64,000 bases of DNA from Cephalotus follicularis (Eukaryota; Streptophyta; Magnoliopsida; Oxalidales; Cephalotaceae). Under the pieces are notes generated by a model. It saw nothing but the letters and a program-made list of their open reading frames with translations, searched no databases and was not told the origin of the DNA. Numbering within the stretch: position 1 is the stretch's first letter; every line of letters begins with the position of its first letter. Below, in pieces: positions 45,942 to 57,793 of the stretch. The position numbers were made by a program, and so were the translations under genes. The DNA is taken from the NCBI GenBank assembly GCA_001972305.1, contig BDDD01002259.1:233596-297595 (forward strand), read 5' to 3'.

Positions 45942-48390
45942 TGTCACACCCCATTATCATATATGACCCTTAGGTCGTGGCAATCAACATGTATGCATAA
46001 ATTTAGCTTATACGAAACTTGGGAAAAATTAAAACTTTCCAAAACAATTAATATCTTGCGGAAGCATTTAAAATTGTAAGCCGAATTAAGAACTGTGACA
46101 TGTATCCCATACTATATGTTACTAATTATTTAACAACATAAATAATTCATCGTCAATTGCCCTCAAACGGAGCATGATTAAATTTTATCCATTCGATACA
46201 TAAACCCATTAATCATGACAATATTAGTCTTTTGATTACAACAACAATTTCACGGTCCCCAAAAGGAAATACAATTCCATCAATTAACATTATTGCAGCT
46301 TTATTCTTCATCCACGCTCATCCATATCTGTCCCACTGCATCAATCTAAAATTGATAGGGTTAGCCGAATCCACTGGCTAAGTAGGAAAGATGTAAAAGT
46401 GTTTCGGGGTCAACTATAATAGATGTCATGTAATGAATGCACAGTGATGCCATACATAAATATAACATTTCATACATATATATATTCACCAACACGTGAG
46501 CAACTATGTCAATGGCTACCACAACAGAATCCAGTAGTCATGTCCCCAAGGGACCAAACAATGCAATCAGTACGTACGAAGAGCGTCGCCATCTCCTGGC
46601 CCCGACGTCGCCCTCCTTACTTCAGTCCCGTCTCTGGCTTACTCAAATCAGATCAACAATCAATGTTACTAGCATGGCGGCTAAGTAACTAGTGTGGGTG
46701 CACCTAACCATTCCCTGGCCCCTAGGATCCAAACCCGCCACTCAGCTAATACGGCAATAGTCACAATCACAATGCAGTAATCAATCCAAACAGTCATTCC
46801 GAATAATTTATAAGCTATAAAATATTTGAAATAATACATTTATTCAAAATGTATTCAGTCCTCCCGTCTTTAAAAACACGTTCCAATCCTTCAAAAATAT
46901 ACATTTATCAAAACATACATTTTCGTGTAAAATAATGATTTTATTTTAAAATCATGAATGCATCTCCAGATGATAACACATTTTGGGAATCATACACAAT
47001 CCAATTCTCAGTGTAATCCATAACAATTATGTAATGCAACCATATGGTCAAAAACACCTAGACTCATTTTAGGGTCATTGTATCCTATCTAAGTGGTCAA
47101 AAACACTTCCATTCTTAACATCAGCGCTTAGTTCAAAAGCCTTACGCGTAGATACTTGTCTTTTGGCGTCGATGCTTCAAGGCCAGGACCCTTGAGCGTC
47201 GGCGCTTTAATCGATGGAGTTGACGCTTTAAGGTAGGAACCTTAGTGTCGACGTTTCACACATCCAATTCCATACACAATGAACCAAGGTGATGACGTTT
47301 ACTCTAAGCATCGACATTATAGCGTATTACAATGAAAATGGTTGACGCTTATCCATTAAGCATCGACGGTTACAGAAAAGCAGGAACTTCATCTTCTCTA
47401 ACACATCCAAAAAAACCAGTAATCAAGCATGCAACACATGCAACCCAATCCAACCATCATTGTAAAACATTTCATGCATAGTAGATCATCTATACATGGC
47501 AATCCATCATCATAAAACAGTCCACAATCACAACCCCCATGCATCTCATCAAATGACCATTTACCATTATTGAACTCAAAATCAAGTTTATAAAATCCCT
47601 ACCTTTGGTCCCAAGTTAAGAACCAAAATTCCACCCCTTTAAGTCCTTGGTCAAAGGCGTTTTGAGCTCCCCCCAGTAGCTCCAAGTCCAGGTTTGACCT
47701 CTAACTTTCAAGTTCTCAAGCTTTTTCTGGTTCAACAATGGAGAAAGTAGGGTTCCTCTTGTTTCTCCCCTCTGCTCTCTCTGTGTTTTCCTCTCTTTCT
47801 TTCCTTCTATTTATTTTCCCAGTACCGGTTGAAGGGGATAAGAGTCATGCATTTTAATGGCACGTTTCTCTCTCTTTCTCTCCTATTCCCGCACATGCGT
47901 GGCCAATCTCTTCTCTCTCATTTCCTCACCTGTCCCTGGCGCGCGCATGCCTTCTCTCTCTTCCATTTAGTCGCTGGCAAGTCCAGGAATCACGGGCATG
48001 TATCTAACACGCCATCTCTGGCACCATAATGCGCCGAATAGTGATCAAACTTACCCCCTCGCACGTCTTCCTAGAAGAGTTTTAACGTGTCTGACATTCA
48101 TCTTTAAGCGTCACCGATTATGCCATAGCGTCGATGCTTAACCCTTTTGCTCTATTGGGGTCGATGCTATCGCTTGGGGTTGACGTTTTGCGTGCATGGA
48201 ACTCACGCGCATGCAGTATTCTTTGGGCGTTGACGCTTTGGCCAATTTCCAGTGTTTTAAAATCCATTTAACACCTTTAACACTTCCTTCTCAATTTTGA
48301 AATATATAGAAATTGGAAAATCCATCATTTTATTAATTCATAGTTCGATTACAATGAGAAATATAATGGATGGAAATCCCGGGCATTACA
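45942..48390 (-). repeat. Gypsy-4 5' LTR
   Basis: 2449 bp; minus strand TGTAATGCCCGGG... to ...GGGGTGTGACA. It carries GTCGA arrays at 47150-47375 and 48080-48240. On the minus strand it has a donor-like AAAG|GTAGGG (intron from 47602 down) and an acceptor-like TTTTAG|ATTGATGCAG (intron end 46346) preceded by GGCTAAC, all shared with LTR-B. Near its end it keeps ATCATGCTCCGTTTG and GCTTCCGCAAGAT. Confidence 0.85.
47150..47375. repeat. GTCGA array in the Gypsy-4 LTR
   Basis: About nine copies of a degenerate GCGTCGACGCTTAAGG-like unit (GCGTCGGCGC, AGTGTCGACG, AGCATCGACG), inside the proposed LTR intron. A second, shorter group lies at 48080-48240 outside it. Confidence 0.75.
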
Positions 48391-48507
48391 AAAATGGTTA
48401 TGGCTATGGAAATGGTTTTGACGGATGTGGATCCTGTGTGATCCTTTATGAAGAGGTCCTTATCATTTAAATGGAATATGGTTAAGGGTTCGGGTACGGT
48501 ATGGTTA
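48391..48507 (+). repeat. Left flank of solo LTR-B (probable LTR-D part)
   Basis: Short segment between the Gypsy-4 LTR and LTR-B. Its last bases GGTTA (48503-48507) are the target copy of LTR-B, so it joins directly to 51143. It has several ATGGTTATGG-like direct repeats. No coding content. Confidence 0.5.
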
Positions 48508-51137
48508 TGTAACCCGAGATTTTTCTGATGTTGTAATATCACAATGTAAATGTATTTTCCTGTGGGATTAATAAAGTGATGGATTTCCAAGGCTTTGATG
48601 ATGTTTTCCAAACTCTAATAATGTTAATCTTAGAGTAAAAATGTTAAAGAAATGTTAAAAGGGCAATTTGACATAAAACGGCGTTGTTTTGGGGAAAACG
48701 CGTCGACGCCTTTCAGAATGCATCGATGCCTTTGAAACGAAGAGACGCACGTAACTGCATGCACATGCACGTCGATGCAGGCGAGAACATCGACGCTTTT
48801 GTGTAAAAAAGAGGAAATACGTCGACGTCAAAGGAAGATGTCGATGCGTAACTCTGAATGACAGGCACGTATTCTGCTGATAAAGTAACGTGCTAAAGGG
48901 AAACAATTCTGGATCACTTTGCAGGTGTCTAGTATCACCAAATGCAACGTGTTGGCCATGCCGCCTGATACCAGACATGTACCAAAACATGTCCTCAACC
49001 TTTGGCATGCAAGGGGCTGAACCTTCATGGCTTGCAACCTGCAAAAATAAAGAAAAAAGAGACAAGAACAATAAGTAAAGGTGGAGGACACGAGAGAGGG
49101 TGCATGTAATAGACATAGAGACAGAGAGAGAGGGTTCCCCAAAGCATAAATGCTCCTCTCTTCATCCTTGGTTTGGCTAAAACACCAGAGTCAGAAAACA
49201 GAAAGTAAAAGAGAGAAGGGAACCACCATTGTTGAGCATTTTGGAGCTTGGAACTTGAAGCTTGTGGGCTAGCAGTAACGGGGCGATTCTTGGAGCTGCT
49301 GTTACTGGTTCTAGGACTTAAAGAGGTGGAATTTCTAGTTCCTAACTTGGAACAAAAAGGTAGGGGAAGCCATAACTGTATTCTTGAGATTGATGTTCAT
49401 ACTTGGACTATGGTTTTGGTGCATAGATTGCATGATTATTGAATTGTTTTGATCACTGGATCAATGCCATGTTATGCTGGATATGTGATATGTATCTGCA
49501 TGTTGGTTTCCTGCCTTGATTACATGTTATCTTGCATGTATGTGGATTTCGATGGTCATTGTTTGCCACGTCATGAGGAAGAAGACGACGGGTGCTCGAA
49601 ACACATCGACGTCTTTAAAGGACATCGACGCCTTTGGGTTATCTGCTTGGATTTTGACGTAATACATGTCGACGCCTAAGGTTCCTACATTAACGTGTCG
49701 ACGCCTTGAGCAATACGCTGACGTTTAAGGTTCCATACCTTGAGCGTCAATGCGTATAAAAAATGGACATCGACTTCTTCAAACAGTAGTAACACCTGAC
49801 ACTAAGGACTTGGACATCGACGTTGAGGGACAAAGACATTGATGCCTTTTAATAGACATCGATGCCTTTTGGTACTGTTTGGAAATTTTCCTACTTAACG
49901 ATACGAAATGGTCCTGATTCCTGTTAGGATGCATTTGAGCATTTGTATGCATTGCATATGCACTGTTTACTGCCTGTTTATGGACTGTTTATAAATTGAT
50001 CATGATTTTCTAAGTATTGATATATTAGAAATGCATATGCGAGTTGAAAACTACTATGTTGAGTACGAAAATATAAAATGAATATTGTTATATTTCTGAA
50101 CATCTTTGGAAAGCGATTTCCACTACTGAACTGTTTAAAGTATTTTCTATCTATTAGAAATACGTATTTCAAATGTTATCACTTTCGAAAATATTTGAAA
50201 CTGAACTGCCTGTTGTTGATCTAACGATCACCACTGTACTGTGTACTGCATTATTTACTATGACTATGCACTATTTGCTCTATAAATTTTATGTGGTTGT
50301 GCTTGAGCCACTGGTTGCATGGCAGAGACTGCCAGCGCCAGCTAGTGGCAGGGTTGACCTAGGAGCCAGGAGTTGGCTGGGTAACTCACTGTACTGCACT
50401 GTTGTCTTGCTTGGTTGCCTGGAGTAGGGACTGAAGTGGGAGTGTAGCGTGGGGCCAAGAGTTGGCGGCGCTGCACATACTTCCTGCCTGTTTGTGGTCC
50501 CTTTGTGGACTTACTGTACTGGTTGTTAGTCCTTTTCGGACATTGTTGTGCCTGTTGATGTAGCCCTGGCCGGGTTACCACTGTACTGTTGTTGCATACA
50601 TATATTTTTGTATATATGTCCTTACTGGTATTTCCTACTGCACTGTATCATTTATTCATATATTTCATGACATGCATGTAATGTTGATCCCAAAGTACTC
50701 TTATGACTTAGCCAAGTGAGGACAAAGGCTAACCCCCCTACTTTGCAGATTGATGCAGCGGACCAGTTGGACTAGCTTGGACGAAGAACAAGCCTTTATG
50801 TTATTGTTGTTGGTTTTATTTTCTTCTAGGTTGTAATAAACTGGTTTTGTTTTAAGGACTACTTATGTACCGTACTTTGGCTTTGTTTAACGATGGGTTT
50901 TAATATTGTATTATGGATCACGCTCCGTTTTGTGGGCTCTTAACAATGACAGACTTGGTTTGAGTAACGTGTAGTATGGGATGCACGTTACGTGCTTTCA
51001 GCTTTTGAGATTAATGCTTCCACAACTGATGTCTTGTTTTAAAAAGTTTAAATTTTATGGTTTTTGCATAAGCTGAATTTTTATGTTAATTGCCTTTACC
51101 GCTTTAATGTGTGTCTTACCAAAACCGGGACATGACG
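48508..51137 (+). repeat. Solo LTR-B (Tekay-like) with TSD
   Basis: 2630 bp; starts TGTAACCCGAGATTTTTC and ends CCGGGACATGACG (final A changed to G). The duplication GGTTA lies at 48503-48507 and 51138-51142, with no internal region, so it is a solo LTR. It contains GTCGA arrays at 48690-48850 and 49590-49870. The donor-like AAAAAG|GTAGGGG starts an intron at 49360; the acceptor-like CTTTGCAG|ATTGATGCAG ends it at 50748, with GGCTAAC 18-24 bp upstream. The terminal block GATCACGCTCCGTTTTGTGG (50918 onward) is shared with other LTRs here. Confidence 0.88.
49590..49870. repeat. GTCGA array in LTR-B
   Basis: About eleven copies of a CATCGACGCCTTT-like unit (GTCGACGCC, ATCGATGCC, GTCAATGC variants) spaced 12-40 bp, inside the proposed LTR intron. 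A related group lies at 48690-48850 near the LTR start. Confidence 0.8.
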
Positions 51138-51142
51138 GGTTA

Positions 51143-52071
51143 TTGTTATGGTTGCTACTGTTTGTGACCTAATGAGATAACCCATTAGTAATCTTCATTT
51201 CCATCATGAAGGTTATGGGTGTTAGATCACATCATAACCTTTGATGTGATTAGGACTAGCCAAGTATACCACCGCTTAGGGACGGTTGGTATACTGAAGC
51301 TGTCCGCAATTGTCATTAATACATATGACATGCCATACATATTGTTATATCTGTTGCATCGCATGGCATGATATATATCTATTGCATGCATGGCATATCG
51401 TTATAATTGTTGCACTACATGGCATATAGTATTACCTACACAACCATAGGTCGCTAGTGTAATGGAATGGGTCAGGCACAGGTGATGAACTACGGTGAGG
51501 TAGACCGAGACGGACGGGTTTTCTATAGTAGATTTTGCTAGCCATATTGTATATGGTCTTGCTTATGGTCATGTATATGGATTGTGCTTATATGAATTGT
51601 ATAAAAGGGACCTTATGCTTGTAACTGAACTGTACGGATTTATAAGACTTGATATATAAGAGACATGCTTTATTCAGCTATCGACCTCCCGAATTGTGGC
51701 AGTGCTTCAGATATATATGTGTGTTGATGTATTGGATATGAATGGGTTCATCATTTGAGGTATTAGAATATGTATATTTCTGGAATTTCCTCTTACGGGA
51801 GTGTGGTTTGCTGAGGGTTGAGCCCAACATATAAATTGTGTTTTCTTTTACAGGAGCTATAGTCCGACAAACGGATATTACATGCCCGATTTTCGTTAAA
51901 TTTTAAGAGTTAGAATATTTTCCTTTGACTATTCCGCTGACATGATATGATTGATTAAAGTTTTAAATTTATAGCACTTTTGGAGTATGATTTATATGAT
52001 ATGGATGGATTGTATGGAAGGTTTATCACGCATCGGGTGGTGGGGGTTTCCCCATGGTTCGGGGCGTGACA
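51143..52071 (+). repeat. LTR-D: 3' part of an older Tekay-like LTR
   Basis: Plus-oriented, ending GGTTCGGGGCGTGACA at 52071, like the Gypsy-2 LTR end (GGTTCGGGGTGTGACA). It also shares ACCTACACAACC and ATGGGTCAGGCACAGG with the reverse complement of the Gypsy-2 LTR near 16760-16830. It was inserted in Copia-3 (next bases CGGCT) and was later split by LTR-B. No coding frame. Confidence 0.65.
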
Positions 52072-52841
52072 CGGCTCATACGTGTCCTCTCCTCAGGGCC
52101 ATCCGCTTGGAGAGGTGAATTCCCTGGCCAATTGGCAGCAGGCCACGAGTGGAATTCTCCATACTGAGTCATTTCAGCACATTGCTGATGTACTAGCCTT
52201 GGGAGAGCTCAAGCAACCTATTAGATCTATGCCTATAGATCTTTGTTCCTAATATATCGGATGCCTCTCCCAAATCCTTCATGGAGAAGTTCTTGGATAA
52301 CCATACTTTCACGTACAGTACCAAAAAAGAGATACAGGGGTCATCCTATTTTTGGTAGACACATGGCTCATCCACATTTTTGATGAAGTCGAAGACCTTA
52401 ACTGCCTCGTCAAAACGGATGTTTCAGCTATGAGATGCTTGCTTAAGACCATAGAGAGACCTTTGTAGTTTACACACCTTGTGTGGAATCTCTTTGGATA
52501 TGAACCCCTAGGGTTGGGGCATATCAATGTTCTCTTCAAGTTGTCCATCTAAGAACCTTGTCTTGACATCCTTTTGCCATATCTCATAATCATTATGAGC
52601 GGCAATAGAAAGAAAAATCCATATGGGCTTAAGCATTGCAATTGGCGGGAAAGTTCCGGTATAGTCCACTTCACGTCTTTATCTATACCCTTTTACGACA
52701 AATCGCACTTTATAAGTCTAAATCTTTCCATTAATGCCAATCTTCCTCTTGAAGATGAATTTGCACCCAATAGGTAATATTCCTTCAGATACGTCGACGA
52801 AGTTCCACACTTGGTTGGCGTAGATGGAGTCCATCTCGGAT
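52072..52841 (-). pseudogene. Copia-3 reverse transcriptase fragment
   Basis: The minus strand encodes copia RT collinear with Copia-2 residues around 61880-62720: MDSIYANQVWNFVD, LQRSLYGLKQASHS, FDEAVKVFDFIKNVDEPCVY and LSKRMALRRGHV-like ends. Frameshifts and stops abound. It is cut on the left by LTR-D (52071) and on the right by the Copia-2 LTR (52842). Copia-3 is the oldest layer in this part. Confidence 0.82.
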
Positions 52842-53009
52842 TGTTAGATAGGGGTGTCCCTGCATGCCACGAGTGGTGGCTGTACGCAAATGTATAGACA
52901 CTCTTTATGTAAACATTCTTAATTCCATTATTGTTTTATGTGCAATTTTCTATTATAAGTGGCATATTTTGTTATATGTATTATCCCAAACCATAATACT
53001 GGATCAATT

Positions 53010-55815
53010 TGACACGCCTCGTTTCTGAAACACACCCAGGGAGACGGCCGTGCCAGGAGGAAGGATCCACCACCTAGATCCCTAACCTCAAACACCAACT
53101 CCAACACAAAGGCCAGACCATCTAAGCCAAGAGGTTAGACGTGGAAGCACATCACTGAGGACAGCTGTCCAAGCTCTCCAGACGGCCACGCTCTCTAAGG
53201 CATTCAAACAAAAGAACGCCTGAGCACAGAAAACGACAACGTATAACTAAGCTTAAGCCTGAGATCAACTCTAAGGCCCGGGGACAAGCGCTTTGCAGGG
53301 GACAACAACCCGGGGTCCCCCAAACATCCAAAGCACACTAAGGAGCTGGGATCACACTACGCCCGAGCACTTAAGAGGTCAGCATAGGGTCAGACATCAA
53401 AACATCTCAAGGAACTTTCCTGGTCAGGGGTCAGGAGGTCGGGAAAAACTAAGGAAAGGTCCACTATCGCTAGCATCCACGACCCATGCCCAGGGACGCC
53501 CTATGTCCGGGGACAACTATGCCCAGGGACAAGGTTCCCACAAAACTACCCTACATTCACGTAGGGATTGGTTGCTAAAGACTGAGGAATAACTAGCCCG
53601 AGCCGGGGAGGCTTGCCGGGTCCTCGGCGTCTCGTCTAGCCTAGCACCACGGGATTTAACACTGTAGGGGACATAAACGTCCCCGGGCATAAACAACACA
53701 ACGTATAACATCAAGGTGCTGAGCATCCCTCAAGAAAACAACACATATAAACGACAAAGGTGAAAAATACATTAAAAGTTATCATTGTTTACATGGCCCA
53801 AGGATTCCAAGAATTTAACAAAAGAATCTATACAAAAACCCCCCACAATGCCCAAAAATGCATGAAGGTCAGACATAGCCGGGGAGCCATCCTAAGGTGC
53901 TTGCATCAACGTCTACCTCTTCCAAAACCACGCTTTCACTTGGTGGATCTCAAGAACTCTGAATGCCTGCTTCCTCTACATAAAAACTGAGAGGGGATTA
54001 GTCCAACTAATTAGTGAGTGAGAGCAAGGAAACTTCCCGAGCACACCAAGACCACGGGTGCCAACGAACAACTTGTGCCCTGCCCCAACTGGGCTGAGGA
54101 CACCACATATCCACGATTCAACAAGGATAAAAGAAGGGGTGAATATGTACATAAATATCAATAAAATAAAGAGTCCGGGGAGACGTCAGAGCTACCAAAC
54201 TCAATGATTGATCTTAAGGAAAACAATAACAATAGTTATAAATAAATATGCCAGGGATCAACAAATGACCAGAGGACTATTGGTACTGTATCAATCACAT
54301 GCATAATTCCACACATTCATGCACACATCAAACTCACACATTTTCCACTGCCGAAACCACCTCGGCAAACACAAGTAACAGCTTCACTGGAACCACATCA
54401 GCGAGGTCATGGGCTATAGGATTGATCACATCCCTCATATACGCATATAGATACCCACTTCCAGAGCACCGTATGAACATCGATGGAAGGGCTACGCAAG
54501 CACTCCTTCTTCGGCAATCACACGTTAGGTGTACCAAACTACATGAACCTCGATCGAGGGGTTGCACAAGCCCACCCTCGTCGGTAATCACGTAATTCCA
54601 AGTACTGCATCACATGAACTTCGATCGAGGGGGGCCCTCCCTCGTCGGCAATCACGTAATGCATCATCAATCAAGGGGCCCGTGAATCACTACTCAACTC
54701 CACCCTTGTTGAAATGACAGAGGAGAACTTCGACCCAGAGGAGAGAGAATCACCACTCAGACCATCTCAGGCCGGCAATCTCATGCCCGAGAACTCAGTC
54801 ATGGCCTGACCAAAGAAGTAGCGGATCCATCGGCTGCCCTCACACAACATTTCACCATAGACCAATGAAATGAGCAGATCTGGGTATGGAACCCAGGCAC
54901 AGTCACACCCAACAACCTGTCATAGACAATGAAACTGCTGAATGGAATTGGGATCGAACGCCCACTCCTCTGCCAGCCAATATGAGTCTCATATCTGAGT
55001 ATACCAGTAACCAGTATCCGAGTACCACATGATATGAAGAAGCATGATATACTACAACAACAAGGGAAAACACATCAACCCAGATATAGAGCATCTCTGC
55101 TCAAAACAGTATCATCATGCAATAATCAACAAGACAACAGGAGAAGAATCCTGGTCAAAGGTAATATCATGGAAAAGGCATATTAAACATCAAGACTCTT
55201 AGTATCAATTGATAGAAAGGGAAGATCCCACTCACAGTACTGCAAGACCTCTAACTAGCTTCCTTGCTGTGTGGACTCCGCGCCTGGATCTTCTGCTACA
55301 AGATCAACACACAACAAAACATAGCTACAAACATCAACACATACACGAGGAACATGCATGAACACCCACATGCATAAGAACCATAACAAAACTCTTCCCC
55401 GGCCTCACATACCGTTACATACCACGAGAACATCGTAGCGCTAACTACCGAGGAGAACACTCACCTTACTAACTCGTAGGCGGTAAGAACATTCCAACCT
55501 CAGATGACGAACAAAAGCTTCAAACAGAACGAAGAAGAAAGAAGAAGAAAACTCTCAACAAAGCTTCTCCCAATGTGAACTATCAGAACCAACAACTATC
55601 ACTTCACATCAGTCGAAAGTATACCAACAACAAAGCTTCCTCAATGCACTTCACACACTTCCCAAGACATAAACCAACAAATATCTCTTTTACAGTTTAC
55701 ATAACACATTGGGCCTTACCTAAGTCAAGCCCAAACCGAACCAACCCAAGGAAAAAATAAAAATTTCCCCAAGGCCCAAATGCTAATTTGTCCAAAATTA
55801 ACACGGGTCGTTACA
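53010..55815 (-). repeat. Gypsy-3 3' LTR
   Basis: 2806 bp; minus strand TGTAACGACCCGTG... to ...GAGGCGTGTCA. It aligns with both Gypsy-1 LTRs, including the tandem GAACCTCGATCGAGGGG units (54420-54670), and keeps the segment deleted from the Gypsy-1 5' LTR. Confidence 0.9.
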
Positions 55816-55828
55816 TCCTCTCCCCCAT
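55816..55828 (-). other. Gypsy-3 polypurine tract
   Basis: The minus strand reads ATGGGGGAGAGGA directly before TGTAACGACC. Confidence 0.85.
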
Positions 55829-55843
55829 AAGGAAATTTTGTCC

Positions 55844-57058
55844 TCAAAATTTGAGCTTTGATCCGAGGAAAAGGTCTGGATAACGCTCCTTCATCTGGTC
55901 CTCAGACTCCCATGTAGCTTCCTCAGCTGCATGGTTCCTCCACAAAGCCTTCACCAAAGGAATGGTCTTGTTCCGCAGAACTTGATCTCGGCGATCCAAA
56001 ATCTGCATTGGAGCTTCCTCATAAGTCAACACTGGCAAACCCTCCTCGAAAAACACAATTGGTTCATCCAAAACATGAGAATGATCAGCAATGTACTTCC
56101 TCAGCATAGACACATGAAGAACGTCATGAACTCTATCAAACTTTGGAGGTAACGCCAGACGATAAGCAACTGGTCCGATCCTCTTCAAAATCTCAAAGGG
56201 ACACGTGTACCTCGGGCTAAGCTTCCCACGCTTGCGAAAATGAACAATTCGCATGTATGGTGATACTCTGAGGAACACCTTATCACCTACCAAGAACTCC
56301 AAATCCTTGCTGCGCTTGTCAGCGTAACTCTTTTGCCTGCTCTGAGCCGCACGCAAACGATCTCGGATGGTCTTCACCTTCTTTGCTGCATCTCGGACTA
56401 AATCCGGTCCTAGGAAACTCTGCTCTCCCACTTCATTCCAACACAAAGGGGTTCTGCAAAGTCTACCATACAAGGCTTCGTAAGGAGCCTTACCAATGCT
56501 CGCTTGATAGTTATTGTTGTAGGCGAACTCGATCAAGGTCAGGTGGTCATCCTAACTTCCCTTAAAAAAATAACACAGGCTCTCAACATGTCCTCAAGAA
56601 TCTGGATAGCACACTCAGACTGCCCATCGGTCTGAGGATGATACACTGTACTGAGTTGCAACTCCATACCCAACACTCTCTGCAAGCTTCGCCAGAATCT
56701 CGAAGTGAACCTAGGATCTCTGTCCGAAACAATGCTGCTGGGAATCCCATGTAACTTGATCACGCTGTCCACATACATCCGAGCTAATTTGTCCAAACCA
56801 AAGTCCTTCCTTATTGGCAAAAAGTGAGCTGACTTGGTCAGACGATCCACTATCACTCATATAGCATCGTGTTGCCTCCTCGTCAGAGGAAAACCCGTGA
56901 CAAAGTCCATCGATATGTTATCCCATTTCCACTCTGGGATAGGAAGCGGTTGGAGAAGACCTGAAGCCTTCTAACGCTCAGCCTTCACCTGCTGGCACGT
57001 CAGGCATTTTGCCACAAACCTGGAAATCTCACGCTTCATTCCACGCCACCAAAAAGAG
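55844..57058 (-). pseudogene. Gypsy-3 integrase with chromodomain-like tail, N-terminally cut
   Basis: From the break: MKREISRFVAKCLTCQQ (second half of the HHCC zone), [30 protein letters not shown] and [15 protein letters not shown] (56856-56539), then 230 open codons (56536-55844) with FEALYG replaced by YEALYGRLCRTPLCW, the GDKVFLRVSP segment and HVSMLRKYIADH, and the tail ILDRRDQVLRNKTIPLVK ending EEATWESEDQMKERYPDLF. Stops or shifts occur near 56860, 56540 and 56970. The C-terminal 230 codons are better preserved than in Gypsy-1 and show what was deleted there. Confidence 0.9.
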
Positions 57059-57779
57059 AAAGAAGCAAAATTCATGGAGATTTAGAGTTCCATAGTTCAA
57101 AGAGAAAGAAGCAAAATCACTTACCTCTTCACTCCCCATAAATCATATTAGGTGGAGATTGTCAAATAATCTCTTCCTAGTGTGAACAAGTTTTAGGAAC
57201 TTTAAGGCAACCACTTTGCCTTAATTAAAGCTTCAAGTCACCATTAAGGAAGGAGATTTTGTGAAGGAAGAAAGCTTGGAAACCATCTTGAAGGACACAC
57301 CAAATTTGGAGTGAAGGAGTTAAAGACTTTTTGTATGTAATTCTTACTTCTCTTTTATTCTATTTACTTTGTGGTGTGTAGGTTGGATGGAATGGCTTTG
57401 CCAAGCCATTGCCCTGGTTTTCCAGGTTTTATATATGTGTTTTAAGTGCAGGTTAAATGTGTTTTAAAACCATTAGGGCATGGTTTTAAGGTTTGGATAC
57501 TATGGTGAATCAATTAAGGTTTATATGCACCTTGATTGATTTTAGGGATGTGACAATTCCTTAGGGTTAGAGTACCCTACCCAAATCCGAATCATGCATG
57601 CTTAGAAACCTTTCAAGGCTTCATTTAAATGTCCAATTAGAGATCCTAGGAATAAATTGGGGCATTTACGGGCATTGGTTAAGGGTGGTTCCCTCAATGG
57701 AACATAAATTTTAAAATTGCGCACCCATAACCCTAATGTCCTAAATGTTTTTCTTCCGCTGCTTTTCCAATTTCCAACA
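57059..57779 (+). repeat. Remaining 3' part of the Copia-2 5' LTR
   Basis: Follows the Gypsy-3 break and ends TTTCCAACA just before the PBS. It begins with a duplicated AGAGAAAGAAGCAAAAT (57055-57070 and about 57100-57116). It cannot be aligned with the 3' LTR because that part lies beyond the window, so the assignment rests on position and the PBS. Confidence 0.6.
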
Positions 57780-57782
57780 AGT

Positions 57783-57793
57783 AGTATCAGAGC
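57783..57793 (+). other. Copia-2 primer binding site
   Basis: AGTATCAGAGC, one base away from the common plant PBS TGGTATCAGAGC, shortly after the LTR end. Confidence 0.7.

Larger units (their letters stand above)
44130..48390 (-). mobile_element. Gypsy-4: Tekay-like element, gag and protease only
   Basis: Minus-strand 5' LTR (45942-48390), PBS, gag and part of protease. It is broken at about 44130 where it abuts LTR-A, with RT, integrase and 3' LTR absent. The protease break follows GCEGYLAYVID, a conserved link before RT in this lineage. Whether deletion or rearrangement removed the rest cannot be told. Confidence 0.8.
53010..57058 (-). mobile_element. Gypsy-3: truncated relative of Gypsy-1
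   Basis: The complete 3' LTR (53010-55815), polypurine tract and integrase are present. At about 57058 it stops inside the integrase zinc-binding region and Copia-2 LTR sequence follows. RT, protease, gag and 5' LTR are gone, together with the central part of the Copia-2 5' LTR, so a single deletion probably removed both. It is inserted after CAATT (53005-53009). Confidence 0.88.

Noticed and set aside
48655-49142. 153-codon and 104-codon frames
   Set aside because: Within solo LTR-B; leucine-rich translation of pyrimidine-rich DNA, with no start context or homology that I can see.
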